Position numbers and translations under genes: made by a program. This document shows positions 42,002 through 53,808 of a stretch of DNA of 64,000 nucleotides, piece by piece (the stretch's first letter is position 1; every line of letters starts with the position of its first letter). The stretch spans positions 3,472,001 through 3,536,000 of the forward strand of contig NW_006917094.1 in the NCBI RefSeq assembly GCF_000516985.1, given 5' to 3'. The notes under the pieces are model-generated. The model saw nothing but the letters and a program-made list of their open reading frames with translations, had not been told where the DNA came from and ran no database searches. This stretch comes from Pestalotiopsis fici W106-1 (Eukaryota; Ascomycota; Sordariomycetes; Amphisphaeriales; Sporocadaceae).

Positions 42002-44134
42002 GACGGCGTACGGAGATCAATCAAGCTCTCCGTGAAACAAGCTAGGGCAACATCGCTGAACGCTAGTCGGATGGAGGAGAAGAACAGAGTCGCAAAGCTG
42101 GGTATAGCTGGTAGTAAATACTACGCAGGCGACGTCTTGTCGAAGTTTTGGGTAATTACGAGGTATGCTGAGGCTGTGCTAGAGATCCGCACAGAGTCGA
42201 TTGGATTGGGGGTCGTACGCTTATCACGTTTGGCTGGCAGCGCCGGCACTGGGGCAAAGGGATGACGTGGAGCCTGAAAAGGGACCACAGAGAGCAGCGG
42301 TTGTTAAACTAATACTAGTAGGTAATAGAGGGTGTTATTATGATATATGACAATGTCCGCCGATAATTCTGTCCGCTGTAGGAATAAACGTCATGTAGTC
42401 TTACAATGGAATGCTGCTCAAAGACTTGTGTAATTAAGTGGAAAAGGAATGAAGTGACGCCTCTGTAACACTTTGTTTCCCGAATTCCTGGGCGGGCAGG
42501 CGGAACATTCGTAGATGATGATGATGATGATGCCGGGGGGGCAGAGTATGGAGCATGACATGGGTGACGATGCTAACTAACCGCCAGGTCCCAGTTGAGC
42601 CGGTAAATGTAGCGGCGTTATTTTTATTTTCGGGCCATGTGGACGTTCAATATGGACCTATGATTGGACGCAAGCAAGTTGGCAATAGCGGTATGGGTTG
42701 ATCTTGAAGTGCACAAGGTTTTCGAAGTGTTCCATTGGCTATTGCACTTCAGCTCCGTTAATAAGATAGAGAAACTCGAGCTGCCGAGACACGTGTAATT
42801 GCAACGTGAATACTCAAACTAGTTCTGCTTCCAATCGACAGCATAAGAGAACAAGAGTTATTTGGAGTAGTGCCATCGTGCCCTTGGACGTGTAATCCCA
42901 CAGCACGGAAGACTGGCAGTGTAGATCATTGTAATGTGTTTGTTTCAACCATGATTAGGCGGACCTCATCTCTGTGCTGGATTATGTTTCAAGATTTTCT
43001 TATTCCAACGGCGCCTCAGATGTCATGCTTATCGGGTAGTGAAGTTAAGCTTTTTTCGACAAAGTAGAAGAAAAAGAAACCGAGCTGAAAAGGTTATGAC
43101 ATGTGACCTGATGCTGACTGTAGACCTCGTTCTCACCATAGATTTGGAACCAATAGGCAACTCTGCAGAGCGCCGTGTTATGCCGGTCTCCCTTTCACGA
43201 CTACTAAGGTACGTGAGTATATGGATTCGCACCAACTGGCGGCTGATAGTTGATGATGTATCATCTAGACCTCGGCTCGCAAGGCAACGGATTATGTGTT
43301 AATTACGGCCAAACTGGTGATGATTATCTTTCCAATTTCTTCTTTTTCAGGGGCTCCCTTGAAGAAGTAAAAATGTTTCAACCGTGAAAGATGTCTCAGC
43401 CTGCAATGCGGCAAATCAAAGTCTAATAAACACATTACCTCTAATACTAACACAGTGACACATCAGACTTCCCGGTGGAAAGTTGAGTACGTACCTAAAA
43501 TTCTTGCTATTCCAAACTTGAGTTGCACACATACATATACCAGGGTTAGGTGCAATGAGCCACACGCAGCGCAGCCGCCACAATGGAACATAGTGGGCAA
43601 AACTCTCCCCTGGAAAGAAAAGTCGGGGGCCTTAGTTCGGCAGCCTAGCACCTGGAGAGCCACAGTCTGCTGGTCAGATTTAGCACTACTACCTTGCAAT
43701 GTAGGCTTGGCCTTTCTCTACTGCTACGGAGGTACCTTGGTGTGATGCAGGTTGGCAGGCACACGGACACGTCGCCCTGAACTCGGCCAGGACTGCCTTA
43801 GTCGCTCAACGGAACCTTTGCGCTCCAGACCAACAACAATTTCCCAGTCCACCATTTCTATCATCACCAACTCGGCAACCGAAAGCAACCAAACCACGAC
43901 CTTTTCGTCTCAATCAAACAACAAGAATCGGCAAAAGCAACACTGCGTGCTACTACAGCGACAGCGGTCGTGACTTTTGACGTTCCGTGTGCGCCGCGAG
44001 ACATTCTTTGGCCTACGGCGTCGCAGTTTCAGAAATAATCCCCAAGGAAAGTCATCGAATTTGCATCTTGCGCCCTCGTCGTCATCTCAATCCGACACCG
44101 TCAACGATAGATCGGACACCTATCCGCGGTCGAC
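42002..44134. promoter_or_regulatory. Divergent intergenic region, 2.1 kb
   Basis: The promoters of the 1178-residue gene and sed5 lie here. It contains a GAT trinucleotide repeat at 42514-42531. ORFs near 43752-44134 overlap the sed5 leader and have no coding character. Confidence 0.45.
42514..42531. repeat. GAT trinucleotide repeat, six copies
   Basis: Six perfect GAT units followed by GCC and a G run. It lies in non-coding DNA. Confidence 0.9.
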
Positions 44135-45170
44135 ATGGCTGTCGCATCGATTCAAGATCGGACTGCCGAGTTCCGGACAGTCCTCAATCAAGTTCAGAAA
44201 AGACAGGCATCGTCAAAGGTTGGCGCACAAAGGCGGTCACTTCTTACCGATCAGCAGAAGGCAGAGGCAGACGGCGATGCTCGCCCCAGAAGATCTGACT
44301 TTGCCAGGAGGGCGGCCGAGATTGGCAGGGGCATCTCGGGTACGATGGGCAAATTGGAGAAGCTGGCACAGCTCGCCAAGAGGAAAACACTCTTTGACGA
44401 TAGGCCAGTCGAAATCAATGAGCTCACATTCATCATCAAGCAAGATCTGTCAACTCTCAACCAGCAAATCTCCGGCCTGCAGAGCCTCACGCGGCAGCAG
44501 CACCCCAAGGCTGACCAAGTAGGGGAGCACAACAAGAACGTGGTCGTTATGCTGCAGGGAAAGCTTGCGGATGTGTCTGCCAACTTCAAGGACGTGCTGG
44601 AATTGAGGACAAAGAACATCCAGGCATCTAGGGCGCGAACCGACAACTTTATTTCTACCGTATCACAGCATGCGCAACCCGCAATACAACAGTCAGCATC
44701 GCCCCTGTACGGAACGCCTAGTCGAGGAACACCTTCACCAGGTGGTGACACCTTATCGCTGAATCCGGTCATGGGCGACCAACAAGTGCTCATGATGGAG
44801 GAGGCGCAACCGCAGAATACCTACATACAGCAACGAGGCGAAGCTATTGAGAATATAGAAAAGACCATTGCAGAGCTGGGCTCCATCTTTGGCCAGTTGG
44901 CAACCATGGTTTCGGAACAGGCAGAACAGATCCAACGGATAGATGCCAACACTGAAGATGTCGTGGACAATGTCCAAGGTGCGCAGAAAGAGCTGCTGAA
45001 ATACTGGTCTAGAGTGTCCAGCAATCGATGGCTCATTGCCAAAATGTTTGGCGTGCTCATGATTTTCTTCTTGTAAGTGAAACTCCCCGGCATTGTCATG
45101 GCCACAGTTGAAGTTTACGGGCAATAAACTAATCATCACTTGCAGATTATGGGTGCTTATCGCTGGTTAG
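44135..45170 (+). CDS. sed5: Syntaxin-5-type t-SNARE Sed5
   Basis: Two exons (44135-45072, 45146-45170) give 320 residues. The N-terminus (MAVASIQDRTAEFRTVLNQV) matches the Sed5 start that binds Sly1 in known homologues. A three-helix region spans about residues 60-170. The SNARE motif runs about 235-290 (RGEAIENIEKTIAELGSIFG, then VSEQAEQIQRID), with the central Gln of the Qa class. A single C-terminal anchor is split by the intron: the last eight residues (LWVLIAG and one before) come from the 25-nt final exon. Known role: receptor for ER-to-Golgi and intra-Golgi vesicles. All features and the length fit the family. Confidence 0.94.
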
Positions 45171-45849
45171 AAGACATCTGCCTGGTGCCACTGTATCAAT
45201 ATCTTCCTGTACAATACTTGATCACACACATGACTGGGTCATCACTAGAATTGTGATAAGTACCACCAAAACTTTTAATAGATTTCGGAAACCATTATGG
45301 TTACTCTTTGAACTATATTTGTTCTTCATGGCCTTGGGTACAGCTTTTACCTCCTTGCTATGGGGCCACTCTTACATGGTGGCCCATCTAGGTCAGACAC
45401 GGGTAGCAAGGATATATGAACATTTCAGCAGCACTGAAGTGATAGTCTCTTTTGTTATTAAACGGCTGCGTACAAGCTCTGGTTCTATAGAGGCACAGCC
45501 TATTTTGGTTTCCACTGGGAGTGAAGCCAATCGAGTGCCAAAGGTCTGAAGCAATATTCTCAACAGCAGTTAGGGGTATTCGCCTAATGAGACATGCTGT
45601 AATTAGTTCTGTCATTGATTCGATGATAATGTTAATAAAACAATGTAAGCAATACAGAGATGGAGGGGACAATGTCGTATCGCCAGGGCAGGTTATCAAT
45701 CTTTTTTTGGTCTTATTCTATATGCTCTAGGTTCAAACTTTATTCATCCCCGGCCCCTTTTAGCAGATCGAAGCGGTCGCGATTGTTTTTTCATTATCGT
45801 GGTATCATAAGACTCGCCGGAAATTAACACACTACAGTCGAGAATCGAT
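45171..45849. other. Convergent intergenic region
   Basis: About 680 AT-rich nt between sed5 and the aldo-keto reductase gene. Only short ORFs without coding features were seen. Confidence 0.45.
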
Positions 45850-47054
45850 TCATGCAGACACTCCGTTCTTCAGAGCCTTTCCTTCCTGCTTGTCCGGGAA
45901 GCCAAAGTTGATGCCAAATGGAGGGTATACATATCGCACGGGGGCCTTTTCCTTGGTCAGTTGAGCCAGGACGTCGAGGTCTTTCGAGTCGAGGTCGACA
46001 ATCTTGAGGTTCTCCTTGATGCGCGACTCGGTCACCGACTTGGCCAGCACTGTGCTTCCTCTGGCGACTATTTTTTGAGAGGAACAAGACATGTCAGTAA
46101 AAGCATGATTCGCAATTGTGATGATCATAAGACAAAGAAGGGGGTAAAGTAGAGCCTTACCGTGGTAGCTGAGCAAGATGGCACCCGGGCTGACGCCCTT
46201 TGCGCTGGCCAGCGACTTGACCTGCTCGCTTTCCAGCAAGGGACCGCCAGTGCTGCCAAGCGGGCTGTAGGCCATGATGTGGATGCCATTCTTCTTGGAC
46301 AGGTCGACGACCTCCTGCTGGGGCAGGAGCGGGGAGTTCTCAATCTGGTTGACGGCGGGCACGATCTTGGCGTGCTTGAGCAGGTTGGTCAGGTAGGTCT
46401 CGCTGTAGTTGCAGACGCCAATGGCGCGGGCCTTGGTCTGGGGCAGCGCCTCCATGAGCTTCCACGTCTCGACGTGGTCGTGGTCCCAGAGAATGTCGCG
46501 CTCGCCGTTGGGCAGCAGGGGGAAGCGGTCGGCGTCGCCGCCGTCGGGCCGCGTGCCGTTGGGGTTCATGCCGACGGCCCAGTGCACCAGGTAGAGGTCG
46601 ACGTAGTCGAGGCCCAGGGCCTTGAGGGACTTGTCCAAGCAGAGCTCGACGCGGGTCGAGTACGTGTTCCAGAGCTTGGTGACGACAAAGATGTCCTCGC
46701 GCTTGATTCCCGAGTCAAAGGCCGCCTTGAGGCCCTGGCCGACCTCGTCCTCGTTGGCGTAGCAGTAGGCTGCGTCGATGAGCTTGTATCCGGACTTGAG
46801 GGCGATCTCGACGGCCTTTGCGACCTGGCCGGGCGGGGCTTGCCATGTTCCTGATAGGCGTGTAAGCACTCGGTCTACAGGATTCAAAAGATTTGGATAT
46901 CTCGTGTGTTCCCATTCCCGTTGAACAGCAGTCTGACCGGCCAAGTATAGCGAATCAAGTTTTGGGCAGAGGAAGGAGGTCGCGGGGAAAACATACCGAA
47001 ACCCACGGCGAGGATCTCAGCGCCAGTGTTGAGCTTGAACGAGGAGGGTGCCAT
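45850..47054 (-). CDS. Aldo-keto reductase, glycerol dehydrogenase/aldehyde reductase type
   Basis: Three exons (47054-46997, 46850-46161, 46067-45850) give 321 residues. The catalytic tetrad is visible: Asp45, Tyr50, Lys78 and His109 (IDAAYCYANEDEVGQG, VTKLW, LVHW). The cofactor loop includes GSTVLAKSVTESRIKENL, with the Lys-Ser pattern for NADPH. The AKR signature VCNYSETYLTNLL and MAYSPLGS are present. It reduces aldehydes or sugars to alcohols in the cytosol; sequence resembles fungal NADP-glycerol dehydrogenases more than xylose reductase, but substrate is not proven. A TATATA lies about 65 nt upstream. It is close to a zinc polyol dehydrogenase and an SDR, which may share substrates. 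Confidence 0.9.
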
Positions 47055-48366
47055 GATTGTGATGTGGTTGCTGTAATATACGTGTAGGTAGGTAGAGGTC
47101 GTATCTGCGCAATTGGGTATATATCAAGAGAAAAATCACGACAAAATAGCAAATGTACTTTTTTGGAAAATGAACTAGACTTATACTGAGCACCACCGTA
47201 TACCATGTGGCAGGAAAAGGGACTATTTATGCGTGTCAGGCAAGTGTCAGGCAAAATGCCGCGAGAGAGACGAGATCCCGGTACTCATTGGCCCATCACG
47301 TCACCGAGACGAGGAGCTTCGTCTTGCGGATAAATCAAAGGCTCTTTCTTTCTGGATCGGAAAAGACGACCGGGTTCCACTGCACAGCGGAGATCAGGGC
47401 CACATGGATACATTAGGTGAGGGAATGTATAGTCTACTTGCATACATAGCTCCAAAGGAAGCCTCCAAAGTGTTGCTTGGCTCCCGCCTCAGCGATATGA
47501 ACGCCGAGCCCATCTTCGGGTTGGCGGGGCAAGTCGCGGGGTGAGTCGCGGGGTTTCGCCATGATGCCATGGGTGGGCTATAGTATACACACTATCTGCG
47601 CCCCAAGTAAATAAAAGTCTAGGCAACTTCTCGAGTCTACTTAGTCAGGGGATCCAGAAATGGCATTTCGTTCATTCTTTTCAAAGCAAGCAAGTCAAAT
47701 TCTGGGGAAATAATGGGACTGGCCCAGTGCTAGGGCCTCAAACAACAGGAAGTCGGTCGCCTTCAGCCAGGATTGGCCTTTGTGAATTTCACTACATCTT
47801 CCATCTGGGGCAGTTCTGCGCGAAAGGGCCCAGCTCAATTGTACGTACTGGAATGACTCGGGGGGACGCCGCCCATAGAGCGCTGCCATTTGTGGAAATT
47901 CTGGACGAAGGGCGCTAACTCGGTAGTCATAGTGGGGCAAAATATCTGGCTGGTCATGCACCAGCTGGGCGCTGCGGGATGATCTTGAGCCGAGTATCAT
48001 CAATCCATTGGAAAGCGTCGTGGTTGGCAATGTGCGGTAACATGTCGATAATGATTGGGTATGCCAGCCCAGGTAAGGCTTCGAGTAGGCGTCTTGTGCT
48101 TGTTGACTGGCAATTTGCCATATACTGCTCTGATATATGACCTTTGTCTCGGCTGGTATGCTACAAGACAGTCCCTTCAGTCTACAGGCTCAGACTATGT
48201 CACAATATCACGGCGGTGTTCACTGTGGAAGATCACTCTTCTTCGTATGAATGAAGTATTTTCAGTTTTTGCCATTCATGGTTTTACTCCTTTTTTTTCC
48301 GGTGGTATATGAACATTTTGACGTTACAAGACAAAATAAAAATACTAATCAAGCCAACTTGTGTTA
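47055..48366. promoter_or_regulatory. Intergenic, 1.3 kb; promoter of the aldo-keto reductase gene
   Basis: A TATATA box-like site near 47118-47123 precedes the reductase start. The rest holds short ORFs without coding features; the 103-codon plus-strand ORF at 47233-47544 lacks any domain. Confidence 0.4.
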
Positions 48367-50076
48367 TCAAATGCTTGTCGTGATGGGGTTGCTGACTGAG
48401 CGATACACGGATTCACTTTCATCTTTTCTTCGCATCAAATGCGACCAATGCGTCGTGGGGTTCTCGGCCAACGCCGCCAACTCATAGTGGTCGTCGTTGT
48501 TGGGACCAGCAACGACAAAGCTATGCTGTATGGCGAGCCTTGCGTACTTGATGGCCTCCCAGACCTTGCCTACAGCGTTAAATTCAATGGCGGCATATGT
48601 GTACGCCTCGTACAGTCTCGAATAGAGGCGTTCCTGCTCGTAGAGCGACACGAGCGTCTCGGCCATCTCGGGCGTGGCGTACGAGTCGCCGGTGTAGTCG
48701 GTCAAATGGCCCTGAAGGTCGAGGATCTGCGCAATACGGTCGTCCGAGGCCTTGACTATGCGGTCGACTTGTGTGCAGGCTGTGCAGGCACAGGGAAAGT
48801 GCCACGTCTCATCAAGGCGCGCGAGACGATCGTCACGAGGGAGCAGCAACCTACAGGCACATGTTAGCCAGTATATTAGATAATCAAGGATCCGAAAATA
48901 TGCTTACTCGACATAGGTGATGGTTATCTCCTCTCCAGCAAGAATATCTCTCGTGGCAAAAACATTCTGAGTAAATGTGTCGGGGTCCCAATAATAGTGG
49001 GCGTTGGGTCGACAATCATGGTTCATACGAGATACTATAAAGAGGTTGCCGTGTGTTAGCCACCAACCTCGCTGTGGGTCTCATAAACCATCGATTTCTA
49101 ATAGTGACTTACCTTCAGGAAATACTGTAAAGAAATTCACAATTTTTGCGCCTTTGGGGCGTGTAATGATCTCTTCGTCGGAAATGTCAAAGGCATTGGT
49201 GAGAATAATCTTGTAAATCTGTTCCTCATGGCTGTCGGCGCCATCATGAGTGGACAGGTTCATAAATATATCCCTGTGATGCTTGGGCAGGTGACTGATG
49301 CCCTCGGTTTGCATCCGACGAACTTGATCCACTGAGACGTGATCCCATATATCAAAGTCGGTCATGATGGCCGCCGAGACACTCATTATGTGGTCGCCCA
49401 TGGCCAGGTTGCGGCTCGCCACCAGACCCATGCCCTTGTTCGGGACCTCTTCGACATGCCACTTGTCGCTCGCTGCCGCGTTAAAGTCCTTGACGCTCTT
49501 GTACAGGTCCCGCTCCGTGAATGCTGGACTCTTTGCAATGGTTACCGCCTCAGCGGGCGTGGTCAAGATCGTAATGCCTCTCCCGCCAGCAAAGTTTGGG
49601 TTCGAAAAGATGCAGAATTCCTCGGTTTCGTTGTGATGACCGGCACATGTTGAGGAGATGGGCCATAACTCATTTGCGATGAGCTTATCGTTTTTGATCT
49701 TCAGTGCTTCTGCTTTGCGTGGCTTTGGATCCGCTGCTCCCTCTTCCTCCTTTGCCTCCTTCTCCTTCCCCTTCTCCTCCTTGACTTTGTTCTTCTCAAC
49801 AACTGGTTCGGCTGGTTTCTGCGCTGCCACCTTGACTGGCTGTGCATCCGAAGAAATGAATGGGGTTTCGACTGCATGCGCTGTCCTTTCGCTCTTTGGT
49901 TCTGCGACGCTCACCTGCGCAAACGCTGAAGGATCATCATATTCGCAGAAGGGATTCTCAAAGTTGCCTAGGAAATTCTCCCATTGGCATCGCCCGTAAT
50001 CCACCATGTAGCCCAGCGAGTTCTTGGCCGCCACGCCGCCCGTGGCACAGGCGAGTAGGATCTGCTGCGACTTCAT
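48367..50076 (-). CDS. SET-domain protein with an N-terminal signal-peptide-like segment
   Basis: Three exons (50076-49113, 49034-48908, 48850-48367) give 524 residues. The SET N-part is near residues 208-232 (WHVEEVPNKGMGLVASRNLA), the core SRMNHDCRPN motif at 323-332 is completed by the first intron join, and EEITITYVE follows, then a post-SET-like CACTAC. This is the full set of SET methyltransferase motifs; target is unknown. The N-terminus MKSQQILLACATGGVAAKN looks like a secretion signal, and mature Cys at 30, 44, 144 and 155 would suit an oxidising space. A Lys/Glu-rich linker lies at 90-125. Fungal proteins of this kind exist but are not characterised. If the signal is real the enzyme would not be nuclear. 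A TPR-like helical end follows the SET domain. Confidence 0.85.
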
Positions 50077-50907
50077 CTTGGGGGAAGAACAATGTCAATT
50101 GACGTCAAGCGACAACGCTTGTCAGAACAACAACAATATTCAACATTGCAGACAAACTTCAAAAGAAAATCAAAAAGAACAGGCTGTTCATCGCAGCCCG
50201 GATGCGCACACCCCCCCCCCCCCCCCCCCCCGCGGGATCGAGTATATCAGCCGCCATGTGACGGTGGTGCCACCACTGGCTAAAACGAGCTTGGCAGCTC
50301 TCGATGCGACGCAACATTCCCTTTGAAGAATTAATCATGCGCGGCCTATCGATAGAGAGCAAACAGCCTGGCTATAACGCAAGTGTGAATATGTCCCAAA
50401 GAGGCAGGCAGATACAAATTGCCGGCTGCTCAATGGACGGGGAAGCAAATTTCAGTGGGGCTTGAAGCTATTCTGCGACAGGGATTACAAGCTATTCACC
50501 TTGTCGGGCAGCTCTATGTGTAATAGCTGAGGATGTCCCAGGAATTGCGACTTCGGCACGTGAAATCATGAGCTCCGGTTTGAAATAAACAGTTCATATC
50601 ATTAAATTTGCATACATGAGACCAGAGTAAATAGAAAATCGTCATAGCGGAATCAATAACTGGGATTGTAAGCCCAAGAGTTTCTTCTTCTTCTTCTTTT
50701 TCGTGCAGTCATCCAATACGTAACTCATAAACACGGCAATTCCTGTCCAGGCACGCAAGAGCACTTATAGTCGGGCTTTCATTGAATGGCTGCGGTGGGA
50801 ATCTTGAGCGGATAACTGGACGACCGCCTGTGTGTCAAATTCTATTCTAGGGTCAACTAATATATACTCCATAGACGCTTTGGCTTGGAACATTTCTTTT
50901 TCTTCTT
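50077..50907. promoter_or_regulatory. Intergenic; promoter of the SET gene with a poly-C tract
   Basis: About 830 nt upstream of the SET gene and downstream of the zinc dehydrogenase gene. It holds a 21-C homopolymer (50211-50231). A TTC-rich run lies near 50680-50700. No ORF is coding-like. Confidence 0.45.
50211..50231. repeat. Homopolymer of 21 C
   Basis: An unbroken run of C on the plus strand, 135 nt before the SET gene ATG. Read as RNA from the SET gene strand it would be a G run. Length in the assembly may be inexact because long C runs are hard to sequence. Confidence 0.85.
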
Positions 50908-52240
50908 TTACATACCAACCATGACTTTCAATACCAGGTTGCCCTTTTCGTCCTTTACTTGGCCAGCCATCTTGAAAGCTTCGGGGATTTCGTCAAAGCC
51001 GCTGTAGCGTTGCGTAATGAGCTTGCCCACGTCAGGCAGCGCCGCATTTTTACTTGCCAGCATGTTGATGACATCGGGATAGTTGTTGGCATATCTAAAG
51101 ACGCCGACGAGATCGACTTCTCGCAGTGCTGCGGCCGAAAGCGGCAGGGTTTGGATGGGGTTACCCATGCCGATGATCATGACTTTTCCACCAGCTTGTG
51201 TGGACTGGGAGTATGGTCAGTAGGTAGAAAAGGCACTCGAGGGACTCGTTGGATCAACTCACGTATATGGCAGTCTGCATACACGACTCAACACCAGTGC
51301 ACTCAAATGTTACGGTGACTTCACCAACGGCCTCGCCCTTGACCTGAGTTGATGTAATCTTTTCTGCCAAGTCTTTTGCATACGCCAGCTTCTCTTCAAT
51401 CGTCTGCGGTCTGCCTAGTGGGACCGCAATTGATGCGTCTGCGAAGCCATTTTGCACGGCAAAGTTTATGCGATCCTCTTGAATGTCGGCAATTAGGACT
51501 GTCTTTGCTCCAGAGACCTTGGCAGCAGCCGCGCACAGCAGACCTACAGCGCCGGCACCGAGGATAAGCACAGTCGAGCCAGGTTTCAGGTTCGCTCGGT
51601 CTCGGGCGTGGAAGGCGACAGACAGCGGCTCGACGAGCGCGCCATATTCGAGGGAGACGGTCTCGGGTAGCCTGGGAGAAATCACAAGCGGTTAGATTCG
51701 ATCCCACCAGAGGTAGTTGTTCCAAGGTTGCCTGTCAGTCACTTACTTGTGCACCCACTTTGCGGGGTGGTTGATTCGGTCTTGTAGCGTGCCCTGGAAA
51801 TGCGGGAATGCCTTTGCTGAGCTGCGGAAGCGCATTCCCTTGCAGATGTTATATCTGCCCTCTTTACACAGGTCGCACTGCTCGCATGGCAGGCCAACCT
51901 CGAGAGCTACGCGGTCGCCGACCTTGAGTGTGCTCACTTCCGAGCCAACTGCCGTGACAACACCGGCGGACTCGTGGCCCAGGGCCATGGGTTCTTTTAC
52001 AATGATATCGCCATTTCGGTAGTGGTTGAAGTAGTGCAAATCAGAGCCGCAAAGACCAGTGGCCTTGACTTCGACTTGAACCTCGGCGGCTTCTGGTGCG
52101 GTGAGTTCTCGCGATTCCTGTGTATGTAGTGGTAAGCTCTCAATGTCTCTCGGCTTTTATTGTCGCTGTGTGTCGCAACTTACCACGCGCAGATCTTTTG
52201 CGCCGTGCAGGACAGAGGCTCTAATATCACCACCGCACAT
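50908..52240 (-). CDS. Zinc-dependent polyol dehydrogenase (sorbitol/xylitol type)
   Basis: Four exons (52240-52184, 52117-51747, 51671-51263, 51204-50908) give 377 residues. Catalytic zinc ligands Cys42, His67 and Glu68 are in LCGSDLHYFNHYRNGDI and GHESAG; structural zinc Cys97, 100, 103 and 111 are in PCEQCDLCKEGRYNIC. The Rossmann segment is LILGAGAVGLLCAA with ADIQEDR after it, which suits NAD+. The family oxidises polyols such as sorbitol or xylitol to ketoses; bacterial threonine dehydrogenases are cousins, so the substrate is not fixed. Cytosolic. It is divergent from an SDR gene 1.57 kb away, in a promoter with CreA-like sites. All three introns keep phase. Confidence 0.9.
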
Positions 52241-53808
52241 GTTGAAGATTGTTGACTGAGTATTGGACTGGGAAATGGTATTGTGTGGTTTGAACACTTC
52301 CACTAGAGAGTTCTAGGAATGCTTTACAAATAAAGTTTTGGTCTCTAGCGAGGCACTTAAACTTGAGGGTATCACGAGAGTCTGGGGATGAAGAAGCAAG
52401 AATGAAGAGCGAGAGTGAGATCTGGAAGACGCATTCAAACCCCTTTGATTTTGTTTGATTCACTGCTATCAATCATCGGGCAAAAGTTCCAACACTGCCC
52501 TCGGAAATTTTGACCTACCTTTCTCGTCAATTCGGAAATCTGAACCGTGCTCCGATATCGACGCCCAACTTTCTCAGTCGGACATGTCCAGATGACGATG
52601 TTGTACCTGCTACTGAGCACTAACTGAGGAGCTCCTCCCCTGCGGCAATGTGGAGTCCCCGTCCCAGTCCCACGTCTCTAGGTCAGTCGCCCGCCCTGGG
52701 GGAGGGTTTATTAGTGGCTTCCCAGCGGGCGGCCAGAAGCGACTTTTCCTGGCGACTTACCCTAAATTCCTCCGATTTCACCCCGCGTTCGGCAAGTTGT
52801 AAATGGCAGCGAGACTCTGTCATTGATTGTCACGAGTCGTAGAATTGGCAAGTGAAGAAGCCTAAATAGTTTTCGTATCCCAACAATCACAAGCAAGTAA
52901 TGAGACTTTAATATTTATTGTCTTGTTTGCAATATTCGGACAACCATCTATGTCTTGTTACGGGCAATAATTCACCCCAGTGCTGGTGATAGGAAATACG
53001 TAATGGGATTTGAGGTCCACTATAATACGAGGTTCCAGTGAGTAGTAAGTACGTATAGTATTGTAAAGAAAGAACTTATGCGATTGTTCAAAATAGCTTC
53101 CCTCCTTCTCCTTCTGCAACTGCCATTCCTAGAGAGAACCGGCGTTTCTTTTCCAAAGCATTGATACTTCACAAACCAATTGATCCTGCAAATCAGAACC
53201 AAGTAATTCCACGAGACGCGACTCGTAGTCATCTGTGACTTTCTGAATTCGTCCCCCACGCGCAGGATACCATCCGGCCAAATGCCGCATCTTCCGGCGA
53301 TAATTGCCGTTTTGTGAGGAGCTCCCAACCGGAGCAGCCCACGATAGCGGGGGAGGGGTTCGCTCGTGCCGTGGGGTAGTAGCTAACTAGCGCCTGAAGC
53401 CGCCAAAAACGCCCAGAGCCCGTCATAGTGCGTCCCGAAACTGACTGACGACCTGTAATTCGGTGTCATCTGAGAGGCCCAAAGGTTTGCGATACAATAG
53501 GAAAACAGGAGCTCGTGTACTCGCTACTTGTTGAACCATTCTCGAGGCTGGCAAGAAAGTGGAACCCTTGTAGTAAACCTGAAATATATCCCTCCCGAAT
53601 GCCGGATCATGTCCAGCTCTGGCATCGTGAGGCGGGACCTTTTTAAATGTTTATGACTTCTTGACCAAAGCTTGGGCAAAACTTTCTTCCAGTGACAATT
53701 CTTCTATGAGAAACGAAGCTGTTAACAATTCTTGACCCGTGATACCACATTTCACTACTTTGCTCAAGAACTTTCAATTGTTGTATACCTACCTATCTAT
53801 AACCTGCA
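52241..53808. promoter_or_regulatory. Shared divergent promoter of polyol dehydrogenase and SDR genes
   Basis: CreA-type SYGGRG sites are seen at 52650-52655, 52696-52701, 52781-52786 (minus), 53347-53352 and 53371-53376. An 11-nt sequence TGAGGAGCTCC occurs twice (52625-52635 and 53315-53325), each about 20-70 nt before a CreA-like cluster. No coding-like ORF is present. Site matches are by eye; SYGGRG is short and will also occur by chance. Confidence 0.45.

Noticed and set aside
46162..46854. 230-codon plus-strand ORF
   Set aside because: Exact antisense of the main aldo-keto reductase exon; Val/Gly/Asp-rich mirror of GC-biased codons.
47233..47544. 103-codon plus-strand ORF upstream of the aldo-keto reductase
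   Set aside because: No recognisable domain or splice context; promoter region of the reductase.
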